Positions 24,027 to 34,260 of a DNA stretch of 64,000 nucleotides are shown piece after piece (position 1 is the stretch's first letter; every line of letters begins with the position of its first letter). This DNA is from Theropithecus gelada (lineage: Eukaryota; Chordata; Mammalia; Primates; Cercopithecidae). The notes beneath the pieces are model-generated. The model worked only from the letters and a program-made list of their open reading frames with translations. It did not search any database and was not told the origin of the DNA. The position numbers and the translations under genes were made by a program. Where the stretch lies: the NCBI RefSeq assembly GCF_003255815.1, contig NC_037670.1, positions 58,600,724 to 58,664,723 on the forward strand, read 5' to 3'.

Positions 24027-24058
24027 TTGAGGTTCGAGGTTTGAGGTTTGAGGCTTGC
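24027..24058. repeat. Short tandem run, GAGGTTY unit
   Basis: Four units: TTGAGGTTC, GAGGTTT, GAGGTTT, GAGGCTT. Confidence 0.85.
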
Positions 24059-24887
24059 GGGGTCCTCTTGGGATTCCTTTTAAGCCATTATTAAGGATTT
24101 AAAAATCTCATTGATTTCATGTCCAATATGTAATCAATTGACTATATAAAAATACATGGATCTTTGAAGGTTTCAGCAAATGCAAAAGACAAGTAAAAAT
24201 AAAATCTAAGCAAATTAAGAATAGTAAAGGAAAAAATAAAGTATTTATAACATAATAGAATTGTCCACAAAGAAAATCTTAACATAGGAAAAGAGCATTA
24301 AGACTAATCATAGTGTTTTTAGCAGTTTTAGTGGATAAAAGGTGTTTATATTTTATCTGTACCTTTTAGAGAAAGAAGTGTTTCTCTTTTTTGTCAGCTT
24401 TATTGAGGTTCTACAAATAAAAGTTGTACATATTGAAGGTATATAATGTGATGTTTGATATGCATAGACATTGTGAAATGAGTACTACAACTAAGCTAAT
24501 TAACATATTCATTACCTCACATAGTTACCCTTTTTCGTGTAGTGAGAATATTTAAAAATCCACTCTCAGCAAATTTCAAGTATACAATACAGTGTTGTTA
24601 ACTATAGTCACCATGGTATGCAGTAGATCTCCAGAACGTATTCATCCTGCATAACTACACTTTTGTATCCTTTGACTAATATCACCCTATTTTTCCCACC
24701 ATTCCCAGTCTCTGGCAACCACCATTCTACTCTCTGCTTCCATGAGTTCTGCTTTTTTAGATTCCACATTTGAGTATTTGTCTTTCAGTGCCTGGCTTAT
24801 GTCACTTAACATAAAGTACTCCAGCTTTATCCCTATTGCTCAAATAATAGGATATCCTTTTTTAAAGACTAATAATATTCCTGTGTG

Positions 24888-24891
<4 letters not shown>

Positions 24892-24919
<28 letters not shown>
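24892..24919. repeat. (GT)(AT)(AC)n microsatellite in L1 3' UTR
   Basis: GTGTGTAT, then (AT)n, then about 10 AC units. The flanking 24930-25010 stretch is also enriched in TAGTCTA/TATATA words. Confidence 0.93.
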
Positions 24920-24921
<2 letters not shown>

Positions 24922-25799
24922 AGTCTATGACTACTATAGACTAGACTATATATATAAAATAGTCTAATAGTCTGTATATAATAACATATATGGTGTTACA
25001 TATATATAATAGTGTATGCACATAACATTGTCTGTCCATGAATACTTAGGTTGATCCATCTCTTGGCTATTGTAAAGAATGCTGCAGTAGACATGGGAAT
25101 ATGATATATTAACGATGTATTGATTTCATTTCCTCTGGATATATACCCAGAAATAGAATTACTGGATCTTATAGTAATTCCATGTTTAATTTTTTGCAGA
25201 ATCTACATGCTCTTTTCCATAATGACTCAACTAGCTTACATTTCCACCAACCATGTACAAGGGTTTGTTTTCCACATCCTCACCAATACTTGTTTTTTTT
25301 TTATTTTTAAAATTTTTGATAACAACCATTCTAGCAGGTGGGAGGTGATATCTCATTGTGGTTCTGATTTCCATTTTTCTGTTAATTAGTAATGCTGAGC
25401 ATTTTTCTGTATACCTGGTGGCCATTTGTATGCCTTCTTTGTAGAAATGTCTATTCAGGTACTCTGCATAGTTTTAATTGGGTTATTTGTTTTTTGCTAT
25501 AAAGTTGTTTGAGTTTCTTATGTATTTTAGAGATAAACTCCTTATCAGTCATATGATTTGCAAATATTCTGTCTCTTATTTAGGTTGTCTGTACACTCTG
25601 TTGATTGTTTCCTTTGCTGTGCAGCAGAAGCTTGTTAGTTTGAGGTCATACCACTTCTCTATTTTTGCTTTTGTTTCCTGTGCTTTTGGGGTCATATCCA
25701 AAAAAATTGCCCAGACCAATGTCATAGAGCTTTCTCTCTGTTTTCTTCTAGTAGTTTTACAGTTTCAGGTCTTACATATGTCTTTAATCCATTTTGAGT

Positions 25800-26096
25800 T
25801 TAATTTTGTATATGGTATGAGACAAGGTCTAATTTCATTATTCTGTGTGTGAATATCCAGTTTTCCCAGCACGACTTATTGAAAAGGCTGTCCTTTACCC
25901 ATTGTGTGTTCTTGGTGTCTTTGCTGCAAATCAATTGACTGTAAATGTGTGGATTTATTTCTTGGCTCCCTATTCTGTTCCACTGGTCTATATGACTGTT
26001 TTTATACAAGTACTGTGCTGTTTTGATTGCTATAGCTTTGTAGTATATCTTGAAATCAGGTAGAGCAATGCCTCCAGCTTTATTCTTTTCACTCAA
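25800..26096 (-). pseudogene. L1 ORF2 C-terminal remnant
   Basis: An antisense open stretch of 98 codons containing the conserved KAGGIALPDFKIYYKA block followed by Gln-Tyr-Leu and Asp-Gln-Trp-Asn-Arg motifs of the L1 ORF2 region after the RT. It is an island between stops and belongs to the 24384-31860 L1. Confidence 0.9.
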
Positions 26097-26707
26097 GATT
26101 GCTTTATCTATTCAGGGTCTTGTATGGTTCTATATAAATTTTAGGATTTTTTCTATGTCAGTGAAAACTATTGGAAAAGTTATAGGAATTCTACTGAGTC
26201 TGTGGATTGCCTTGGGTAATATGAACATTTCAATAATATTAATTCTTCCAATTAATGAGCACACAATATCTTTCTATTTGTATCTTCTTCAATTTCTTTC
26301 ATTAACATTCTATAGTGTTTAGTGTACAGACTTTTCACTTCCATATCTAAATTTATTCCTAAATATTTTATTCTTTTTGATGCTATTATAAATGTGATTA
26401 ATTTGTTGGCTTTTTTATATAATAGTTTTTTTGTTAGTATATAGAAATGCTACCGGTTTTTATGTGTAGATTTTGTACCTTGCAACTTCACTGAAATAAT
26501 TTGTTACTTCTAACAGTTTTTTTTAGTGGAATTCTAAAGTTTTCTATATATGTAAAATTATGTCATTTGCAAACAAAAACAGTTCACTTCTTCTTTTCTA
26601 TTTTGTATGCCTTTTATTTCTTTTTCATGCCTAAATGCTCTTGTTGGGATTTTTAGTACTGTAATCTATAGAAGTGTCAAGAGTGAGCATCTTTGCCTTG
26701 CTCCATA

Positions 26708-27012
26708 TTTTTTTTTTTTTTTTTTTTTTTTGAGACAAAGTGCCTCTCTGTTGCCCAGGCTTGAGTGCAGTGGTGCAGTCTCGGCTCACTGCAACCTCCG
26801 TCTCCTGGGCTGAAGCGATTCTCCTGCCTCAGCCTTCCAAGCAGCTGGGACTACAGGTGCATGCCACCACGCCCAGCAAATTTTTTGTATTTGTAGTAGA
26901 GGCAGGGTTTCACCATGTCAGCCAGGATGGTCTCGATCTCCTGACCTTGTGATCCACCCTCCTCAGCCTCCCAAAGATCTGGGATTACAGGCGTGAGCCA
27001 CTGTGCCCAGCT
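26708..27012 (-). mobile_element. Alu SINE with target-site duplication
   Basis: A long T-run (26708-26731, the inverted tail), then a full inverted Alu to the head at 27012. A 15-base duplication flanks it: GCCTTGCTCCATATT (26695-26709) and GTCTTGCTCCAGATT (27013-27027), two mismatches. It splits the ORF2 of the antisense L1, so it is younger. Confidence 0.97.
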
Positions 27013-27318
27013 GTCTTGCTCCAGATTTACAGAAAAAACTTTCAGCTTCCCACCATTGAGTATATTAGTTCTGGGTTTGTCACATATGGCCTGTGTTACA
27101 ATGAGATAAATACCTTATATACTTAATTTGTTGAGAGTTTTTACCAAAGAAGGCATTCGAATTTTGTAATGACTTTTCCGAATCTATTGGGATGGTCATA
27201 GGATCCTTATCCCTTGTTTTTTAATATGATATGCCACATTTATTGATTTGTGTATGTTGAATTATTCTTGCATCCCAGATAGAAACATGGTGTATGATCC
27301 TTTACTGCACTGTTGAAT

Positions 27319-27504
27319 TCAGTTTGCTAGTATTTTGTTGAGGATTCTTGCATGTATCTTTATCCGGGATATTGGCCTGTAATTCTCTTTTCTTGTAGTA
27401 TCCTTGTCTGGCTTTGGTATTGGGATAATTATGGTCATGTAAAATGAATTTGGAAGTGTTCCTTTGTCTTCAATATTTTGGAAGAGCTTGAGAAGAATTG
27501 GCAT
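27319..27504 (-). pseudogene. L1 ORF2 reverse transcriptase remnant
   Basis: An antisense 61-codon island with LLKLFQNIEDKGTLPNSF and a following IPIPKPDKD block, the conserved N-terminal part of the L1 RT domain. It is part of the 24384-31860 element. Confidence 0.88.
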
Positions 27505-28691
27505 TTATTCTTCGTTAAGTGTTTGGTAGGATTCACCAGGAGGCCATCAGGTCCTGAGCTTATGTTGAGAGGTTATTGATTACTGATTCAATGTCCCTAC
27601 TCATTATTGATCTGTTCACGTTCTCTCTTTCTTCATGATTTAGCTTTTGCGAGTTGTATGCAGCTATGAATTTATCCATTTCTTCTAGGTTATCAGATTT
27701 GTTGGTGTATGATTGTTCATACTAGTTTCTTATAATCTTCTGTACTTCCATAATATCGGTTGTAATGTCTCCTCTTTCATTTTACTTATTTGGGTCTTCT
27801 CTGTTTTTTTTGTAAGTCTAGTTAAAGATTTGTCTCTTTTATTTATCTTTTCAAAAAAACACCTCCTAGTTTAACTGGTCTTTCTATTGTTTTACTAGTT
27901 TCGCTTTTATTTATTTCTGCTCTAATCTTTATTTTTTTTTCTTTTTCTGATTTTGAGCTTAGGCTGTTCTTCATTTCTGTTTTCTTAAAGAGTAAAATTT
28001 AGTTGTTTCTTTGAGATCTGTTTTTATTCTTAATGTAGGCATGTATTGCTTTATATTTACCTGTTAGAACTGCTTTGCTATATTTCATAATCTTTGGCGT
28101 ATTGTATTTACATATTCATTTGTGTGAAGATATTTTTGATTGATTTCCCTTTTGATTTCTTCTTTCGGCCATTTATTTTTCAGGTGTCTGTTGATTTATT
28201 TCCACCTATTTGTGCATTTTTCAATTTTTCTCTTGCCATTAAGTTCTAATTTAATACTATTGTGGTCAGAAAAGATACTTGATATTATTTAAATCTTCTT
28301 AAGTTTCTAAGATTTACTTTGTGGTCTAATATATATTCTGTCCTGGAGAATATTCAATGTGACTTGAAAAGAATGTATATTCTTCTGTTTCTGGATAGAA
28401 TGTTCTGTATATGTCTTTTGGACTTACTTGGTATAAAGTGTAGTTCAAATTCAAAGTTTCCTTATTGACTATCTGAATAATTTATTTCTTGTTGAAAGTA
28501 GGGCATTGTATTACCCTAGTATTGTTGCATTGCTATTTCTCCCTTCAGTTCTGTTAATATGCACTTTATATATTTAGGGACTCTGATGTTGGGTGCATAT
28601 ATATTTACAATTGCTATATACTCTTGATGAACTGATCACTTTATTATTTTATAATAATTTTCTTTGTCTCTTTTTACAGCTTTGACTTATA

Positions 28692-28843
28692 ACCATAAAT
28701 TAAGAAGAAAAATCTCAAGCAATCTAACTGTACACCTCAAGGAACTAGAGAATGAAGAACAAACTAAGTCAGAAAAAGGAAGGAACTGATAAAGATTGGA
28801 GCCAAAATAAATAAAATAGAAACTAGTAAAACAGTAGAAAATA
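28692..28843 (+). repeat. Inverted L1 ORF2 piece inside the antisense L1
   Basis: These ~150 bases read as sense L1 ORF2 ('ctcaaggaactagagaatga' near 28735, 'aaactagtaaaacagtagaa' near 28820) while L1 on both sides is antisense. They are homologous to the antisense text at about 27860-28010 of the same element. The host L1 resumes at 'agtatagctactcctgc' (28847), with about 20 host bases missing at the junction. There is no A-tail or obvious target duplication. Confidence 0.82.
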
Positions 28844-29860
28844 TTTAAGTATAGCTACTCCTGCCGTCATTTTCCTTTCATTTGCATATGCTTTTCCATC
28901 ACTTCACTTTCAGCCTATATGTGTCCTTAAAGCTAAGTGACTGTTATGTAGGCAGCATATAGTTGGATCTTGTGTTTTTATTCATTCAGTTATCTATGTC
29001 TTTTGATTGAAGAATTTAATTCATTTACATTTAAAATAATTATTTTAAATGATTATTATTTAAGGACTTACTACTGCCATTTTAATAATTTTCTAACTAT
29101 TTTATAGTTCCTTTGTTTCTTTCTTTCTCATTTGCTTTTTCCCTTTATGATTTGATTTTTTTGCAATGTCAGTTATTTTTATATATCTACTATAGGTTTT
29201 GGGATGGTTTGTGATTATCATCAGGCTTACATAAAGCATCTTATAGTTATGAGTTTATTTGAAGCCGATAACAACTTAACTTCAACACAATGAAAACTCT
29301 AAACATCAACTTTTCTTCCCAACATTTTATGATATCAGTTTTATAATTTACATTCTTTATATATTGTGTATCCATTAATGAATTATTATAGCTATATTCA
29401 TTTTAATACTTTTCTCTTTCAATTATCATTCTAGAGTTACAAGTGATTTATGCAACACCATTACAGTATTAGAGAATTCTAAATTTGACTACATTCTTAC
29501 CTTTACAATAGGCTTTTCACATTCCTATACTCTCTTTATCTTTTCTCATTAGGCAGGTTCAGTGGTGATGAACTCCCACAGATTTGTGTGGGTAAATCCT
29601 TATTTATCCTTCATTTGTGAAGAACATCTTTGCTGACTGTAGTATTGTTGTTTGGTAAGTTTGCTTTTTGTTCTTTTAACACTTTGAGTATGTCATTCCA
29701 CTTTCTCTTGTCTCCTGGCTTATAAATTTCTGCTGAGAAATCTGTTGATAGCCTTATAGAAGTTTGTTTGAATTAGTTTCTCTTCTCTTATTAGTTTCAA
29801 AATTCTCTCTTTGTCTTTGACTTAAGAATTTGATTGTAAAGTATCTCAGATCTCTTTAAC

Positions 29861-30091
29861 CAAGATTGTCTAACCTATGGCCTGTGGGTTACATATGGCC
29901 CAGGATGGCTTTGAATGTGGTCCAACACAAATTTGTAAGCTTTTTATAAACATTATGAGATTCTTTTGTGATTTTTTTTTTTGTTGTTGTTAGCTCATCA
30001 GCTATTGTTAGTGTTAGTGTATTTTAGGTATGGCTCAAGACAATTCTTCTTCCAATGTGGCCCAGGGAATTCAAATGATTGGATACCCCTG
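29861..30091. mobile_element. hAT-type non-autonomous DNA transposon (MITE)
   Basis: A 231-bp insert in L1 ORF1. Imperfect 15-bp terminal inverted repeats: CAAGATTGTCTAACC at the left and, inverted, CAGGGGTATCCAATC at the right. Flanked by an 8-bp duplication, TCTTTAAC (29853-29860) and TCTTTATC (30092-30099), one mismatch. An 8-bp duplication is the hAT hallmark. The interior 'gtggcccagg' and 'tatggcccaggatgg' blocks belong to a common mammalian repeat whose exact name I cannot fix. Confidence 0.88.
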
Positions 30092-30562
30092 TCTTTATCT
30101 TTATTTGGGATTCTTTGAACTTTATGGATTTTGATGTTCATTTGCCTCTCCAGATTTGGGAAGTTTTCTGTCATTATTTCTTTAAATAAACTTTCTTCCT
30201 TTTTCTCTTTTTTTGTTCCACCAGGACTCCTGTAATGCCTATGTTTGCCCCCTTGTTGGTGTCCCATACATAAGTCTTGTAGGCTTTCTTTACTCGTTTT
30301 CATTATTTTTTCTTTATGTGCCTCTGACTAGGTTACCTCAAATGACCTTTGTTTGAGCCCACTGCTTTTTCTCTTCTGTTTGATTAAGTCTGCTATCAAA
30401 ATTCTCCATGGAACTTTTCAGATCAGTCATTGTGGTTTTTAGCTCCATAATTTTGGTTTGGTTCTTTTTATGATTTACATCTATTGGTTGAACTTCTAAT
30501 TTTGTTTGTATATTGTTTTTATGATATCTTTTATTGTCTATCTCTGTTTTGTTATAACTCAC
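29998..30562 (-). pseudogene. L1 ORF1 remnant
   Basis: Antisense islands of the L1 ORF1 RNA-binding protein. 30562-30338 corresponds to the region before and within the coiled coil (TDLKSSMENFDSRLNQTEE). 30303-30100 contains the RRM start (ESLFKEIMTENFPNLERQ, then a RIPNK equivalent). The MITE at 29861-30091 cuts the RRM. Stops and frameshifts break the rest. Confidence 0.85.
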
Positions 30563-30829
30563 TGAGGTTCTTTAAATTAAAATTCTTTATAGGCAACTCA
30601 TAGGCTTTCATTTCTTTAGGGTCTATAATTTCTTTATGGTCTGTTACTGAAGTTCCCTGTTAGTGGTGTTATATTTCCCGACTATTTGTGTAACTTATGA
30701 ATATGTGTTGGTGTCCATGCATTTGAAGGAGACATCTATTTCAGTTTTTACAGACTAGCTTCTGCAGTGAAAACCCTTTACCAGTTAGTTTATGCAGATT
30801 ATGGGCAGGTAATCTGGTGAATTTTGTCA

Positions 30830-31640
30830 GCTGACTTGGTTCTGGAATACTTTGTGTGGCCTGGTTTAGTGCCTAGGTCAGGCTGGGTTCACAGGGGTTA
30901 TTCTGGTTCCTGGTTCCAGAGGGGTCAGGCAGAATTTAGAGTCCATGATGCTGGTGTCTGGGGCCACAAGGATGGCCTGCAGCTTGGATTTGCAGAATTG
31001 ACTTGAATGCTTGGTCTTTAGGTGTTGACCTAAGACTAAGTCCCCGAGGAATAGTCTGAGATCTGGGGCCATGTGTGTCAGCCTGGTGCTGGGGTTGACC
31101 TGGAGGCTGGGTCTGTAGAGATTGGCCTGGGTAATCTCTTAGGCAATGGAAACATGCCTGGGGCCTGTATCCGTAAGAGTAATCTTGAAGCCTGGATCCT
31201 TTGGAGGCTGGTCCAGTACCATGGTCTACTGAGTTGGCATTGAACCCTGGGTCTGCTGGAGTGGGCCTGGACCCTGGTTCTCCTGGAGGATGGAGCAGCA
31301 AATGTCTGCTTGGTGTCTGGGACCACAAAATGTAGCCTGGCCTATGGGTGCTGACCTGGTTCTGGGGTGGGCCTGGAGGCTGAGTCTGTAGATGCGGTCC
31401 TGCAAACTGGGGCTGAATGTGTGGTGGAGCAGACCTGGACCCTGGGGCTGAGGCAATGAGCTTGGTGCTCTGGCAAGCCTGGAGGCTAGATCTGTGGAGT
31501 ACTAACCTAGCACAGAAGCCTGTTTAGAGCCCCAGGCATGTCTGGAGCCTGAGGCTGTGGGGGCCATTCAGGAACCTGGAGCATTGGTGTTTGGCCTGGG
31601 GTCAGATGTTACTGGGGCTTGCATCTACAGCAAAGCTGGG
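30830..31640 (-). repeat. Diverged tandem G-rich units of an L1 5' UTR
   Basis: The plus strand repeats phrases such as GACCTGGAGGCTGGGTCTGT, GGGCCTGGACCCTGG and GGGCCTGGAGGCTGAG at irregular 40-70 base spacing. It is much richer in G and C than the rest of the window. Short antisense frames here are Pro/Gln-rich and reflect the repeat. Confidence 0.75.
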
Positions 31641-31879
31641 TTCTCACTTTACTTGCTTTTGACCACATAGAGAGTATCTCTATTTGCACTGCCCTCTTCA
31701 ATGTGTCTCTTTTGTGCTATACCTAGGTGCTGTAATCTCTTGTCTGGATTTCTTAACCCTTATGAAGGTATTTTTCTGCATGTATAGCTCTTAAAATGGA
31801 CATTTCTATGGTGGGACAAGCCCTGGAAAGTCTTATTTCACAATGTTTCTGGTATCATTCTTACAAAGAGTTTTTAGGT

Positions 31880-32433
31880 ACTATACTAAGGTAACAACCC
31901 ATGAAGGAAAAAAATGTAAAAATGACCTTTATCAAAACTATAAAAAATGTTCTGTGCTGAAAACCTTGTTAAGAACTTAAAAAGACAAGACTCAGATTGA
32001 AAGAAATGTTTGCAAATCAAATTACTGACCCAAAGATAATTGTGTCTAGGATATATAAAAAGAACTTCTGACACTCAACAATAGGTAAATAGGTAAATAG
32101 GTAAATAATAGGTAAATCACCCAGTTTTGAAAATGGCAGAAGATCTGAACAAACACGTACCCCCAAAATATACAAATGAAAATTTGGCATATTAAAAGAT
32201 GTCCAACATTATTATTCATCAGGGAAATGTAAATTAAACCTCAATGAGACACCACTATAAACCTACTAAAATGATTACAGTTCTAAAAAACAATGATAGT
32301 ACCAAGCATTAGTAAGCATGCTGAGCAACTGAAAATATTTTTGTTCAGTGATTGTAGGAAAACAAAATGGTACACACACCATGGAAAATAGTTTGGTAGT
32401 TTATTATCGAGTTAAATATATGTACTATATGTT
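31880..32433 (+). mobile_element. Old L1 fragment (end of ORF2 / 3' UTR)
   Basis: Recognisable sense L1M blocks: 'gaaggaaaaaaatgtaaaaa', 'cccaaagataattgtgtcta', 'atgtccaacattattattca', 'aatgtaaattaaacctcaat' and 'ggaaaatagtttggtagttt'. It abuts the 5' end of the full-length antisense L1. Confidence 0.75.
32081..32117. repeat. TAGGTAAA tandem repeat
   Basis: 8-base units TAGGTAAA, about four copies with one AATA insertion. Confidence 0.93.
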
Positions 32434-32569
32434 CCAATGCCCATGACTTCCACAAGCTTGCTGGTCAACTGTTGATCAGAACATGACTTAGTAATAAATG
32501 CAGAATTAGTATTAAAGTCAGCTATGAGATAATGCAATTTATCTTGAGATTGGCGTATGATGATTGAAT

Positions 32570-32785
32570 GTTACTAGGTCTTGGCACCTCCTGACAATGC
32601 ATCTTCAGGTAAGTTATTTAACCTTATTGAGTCTGTCTGTGATTCATGGGTTAAATGGAGACACACCAGTCTTGCAATCATACACTAATATGAATACTTT
32701 AAAGTTGTTAAATATTCTCCACTTTGCAAGATAGATAAATTTATGGAATGTTATTATGATCATTATTATGACCACTATCATCTAT
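32570..32785 (+). mobile_element. MIR SINE
   Basis: Plus-strand MIR order: 'ggtaagttatttaacctta', 'gtctgtctgtgattcatggg', 'ttaaatggagacacacc', then the 'aatatgaatactttaaag' and 'gaatgttattatgatcatta' tail. Confidence 0.8.
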
Positions 32786-33124
32786 ATTTCCTCATTACCA
32801 ATCTGAAACTCTTCAAACACATTGTTCCTTAAGAATAGACTGAAAGTTTTCAAGGATGTTGTAAAAAGATGTCATATTCTTCTTTTTGGCCACAGGGTGG
32901 TCCTTTTTCCTTACAGAACACAGATGTCATAAGGACAAGAGCATGAATCAGGGCTGAGTATTAATATCAATAACTTTCTCTTTTCTCTGTTTAACCAACA
33001 CATCTTTCCCCCCTGTAATTATAACTACCCACTTAATTTTTGCAAACAGATGAGAGTACATTGGGTTAAGTCAGTAGTGTATTTTAAATCATCACCTTCT
33101 TCCATTTCTATATCAATTCTTTTA
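32786..33124. other. Unassigned sequence
   Basis: No feature recognised. Confidence 0.5.
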
Positions 33125-33139
33125 TAGGAGTTAATCATA

Positions 33140-34245
33140 AGATATTACAAATGCAGTTGGTGGTAGATAAGCCCATAAAGATTAGAAAGAATCGATACAA
33201 AAACACTGAAAACTCAAAAAGCCAGTGTGCCTCTTTTCCTCCAAATGATCTCAACACCTCTCCAGCAAGCGCACAGAACTGGGCTGAGGCTGAGATGGCT
33301 GCATTGACAGACATAAGCTTCAGAAGGTAGGTAGTAATGAACTTTGCTGAGCTAAAGGAGCATGTTGTAGCCTGATGCAAAGAAGCTAAGAATCGTGATA
33401 ATACATGATAATACAATACAGGAGCTGATAGCCAGAATAGCTAGTATAGAGAGGAACATACTTGACCTGATGGAGCTGAAAAACACAATATGAGGACTGC
33501 ACAATGCAATCACAAGTATCAGTAGAAGAGTAGACCAAGTGGAGGAAAGAATCTCCAAGTGTGAAGAGTATCTTTCTGAAATAAGAGAAGCAAACAATAA
33601 TAAAGAAAAAATAGAAAGAATTGAACAAAACCTCTGAGAAATATGGGATTATGTAAAGAGACCAAACCTATAACTGATTGGGGTACCTGAAAGAGATTGG
33701 GAGAACAGAACCAAGTTGGAAAATATACTTCAGGATATCATCCAGGAGAACTCCCCCAACTTAGCAAGAGGAGCCAACATTCAAATTCAGGAAATGCAGA
33801 GAACCCCAATACAATACTCCACAAGAAGATAAACTGCAAGATATATAATCATCAGATTCTTCAAGGTTGAAATGAAAAAAAAAAAAGAAAAGCATGTTAA
33901 AGTCAGCCAGAAAGAAAGACCTGGTCACCACCAGACTAACAACAGACCTCTCAGTGGAAATCCTACAACCCAGAAGAAATTGAGGGCCAATATTCAACAT
34001 TCTTAAAGAAAAGAATTTCCCACTCATCTGGCCAAACTAAGCTTCATAAGTGAAGGAGAAATAAGAAATAATTTCAGACAAGTAAATGCTTAGGGAATTC
34101 ATTACCAACAGGCCTGCCTTGCAAGAGCTCCTGAAGGAAGCACTAAATATGGAAAGGAAAAACACACTACCAGCCACTTCAAAAACACACCGAAATACAC
34201 AGACAAGTGACACTTTGAAACAACCACATAAGCAAGTTTGCAAAA
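33140..34245 (+). pseudogene. L1 ORF1 remnant
   Basis: Sense ORF1: 'gaaaactcaaaaagccagtg' and 'ctccagcaagcgcacagaac' near the start, coiled-coil part around 33400-33640, RRM around 33700-34000 and C-terminal part to about 34240. Multiple stops (for example near 33632 and 33671) break it. An A-run lies at 33874-33886. Confidence 0.88.
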
Positions 34246-34260
34246 TAACCAGCTAGCATC

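Larger units (their letters stand above)
22580..24383. other. Unassigned AT-rich stretch
   Basis: About 1.8 kb with no transposon or gene recognised. It holds paired hairpins (23065-23127) and a small GAGGTTT-type tandem run (24027-24058). Confidence 0.5.
24384..31860 (-). mobile_element. Full-length old L1 (L1MA/MB-like), antisense
   Basis: Right to left the element runs from 5' UTR (31860 to about 30650, G-rich when read on the plus strand, with diverged tandem units), through ORF1 (about 30640 to 29560), ORF2 endonuclease (about 29400 to 27950), reverse transcriptase (about 27900 to 26400) and C-terminal region (to about 25000), to the 3' UTR ending near 24384. Removing later insertions (Alu 26708-27012, MITE 29861-30091, inverted L1 piece 28692-28843) leaves about 6.8 kb, a complete-length L1. 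All frames are broken. The 3' UTR and 5' UTR style suggest an L1MA or L1MB subfamily. A CA/TA microsatellite sits at 24892-24919. Confidence 0.9.

Noticed and set aside
24372..31875. Possible target duplication AAAGAAGTGTTT / AAAGAGTTTTT around the full-length L1
   Set aside because: Low complexity and several mismatches; the right boundary of the L1 is not exact enough.
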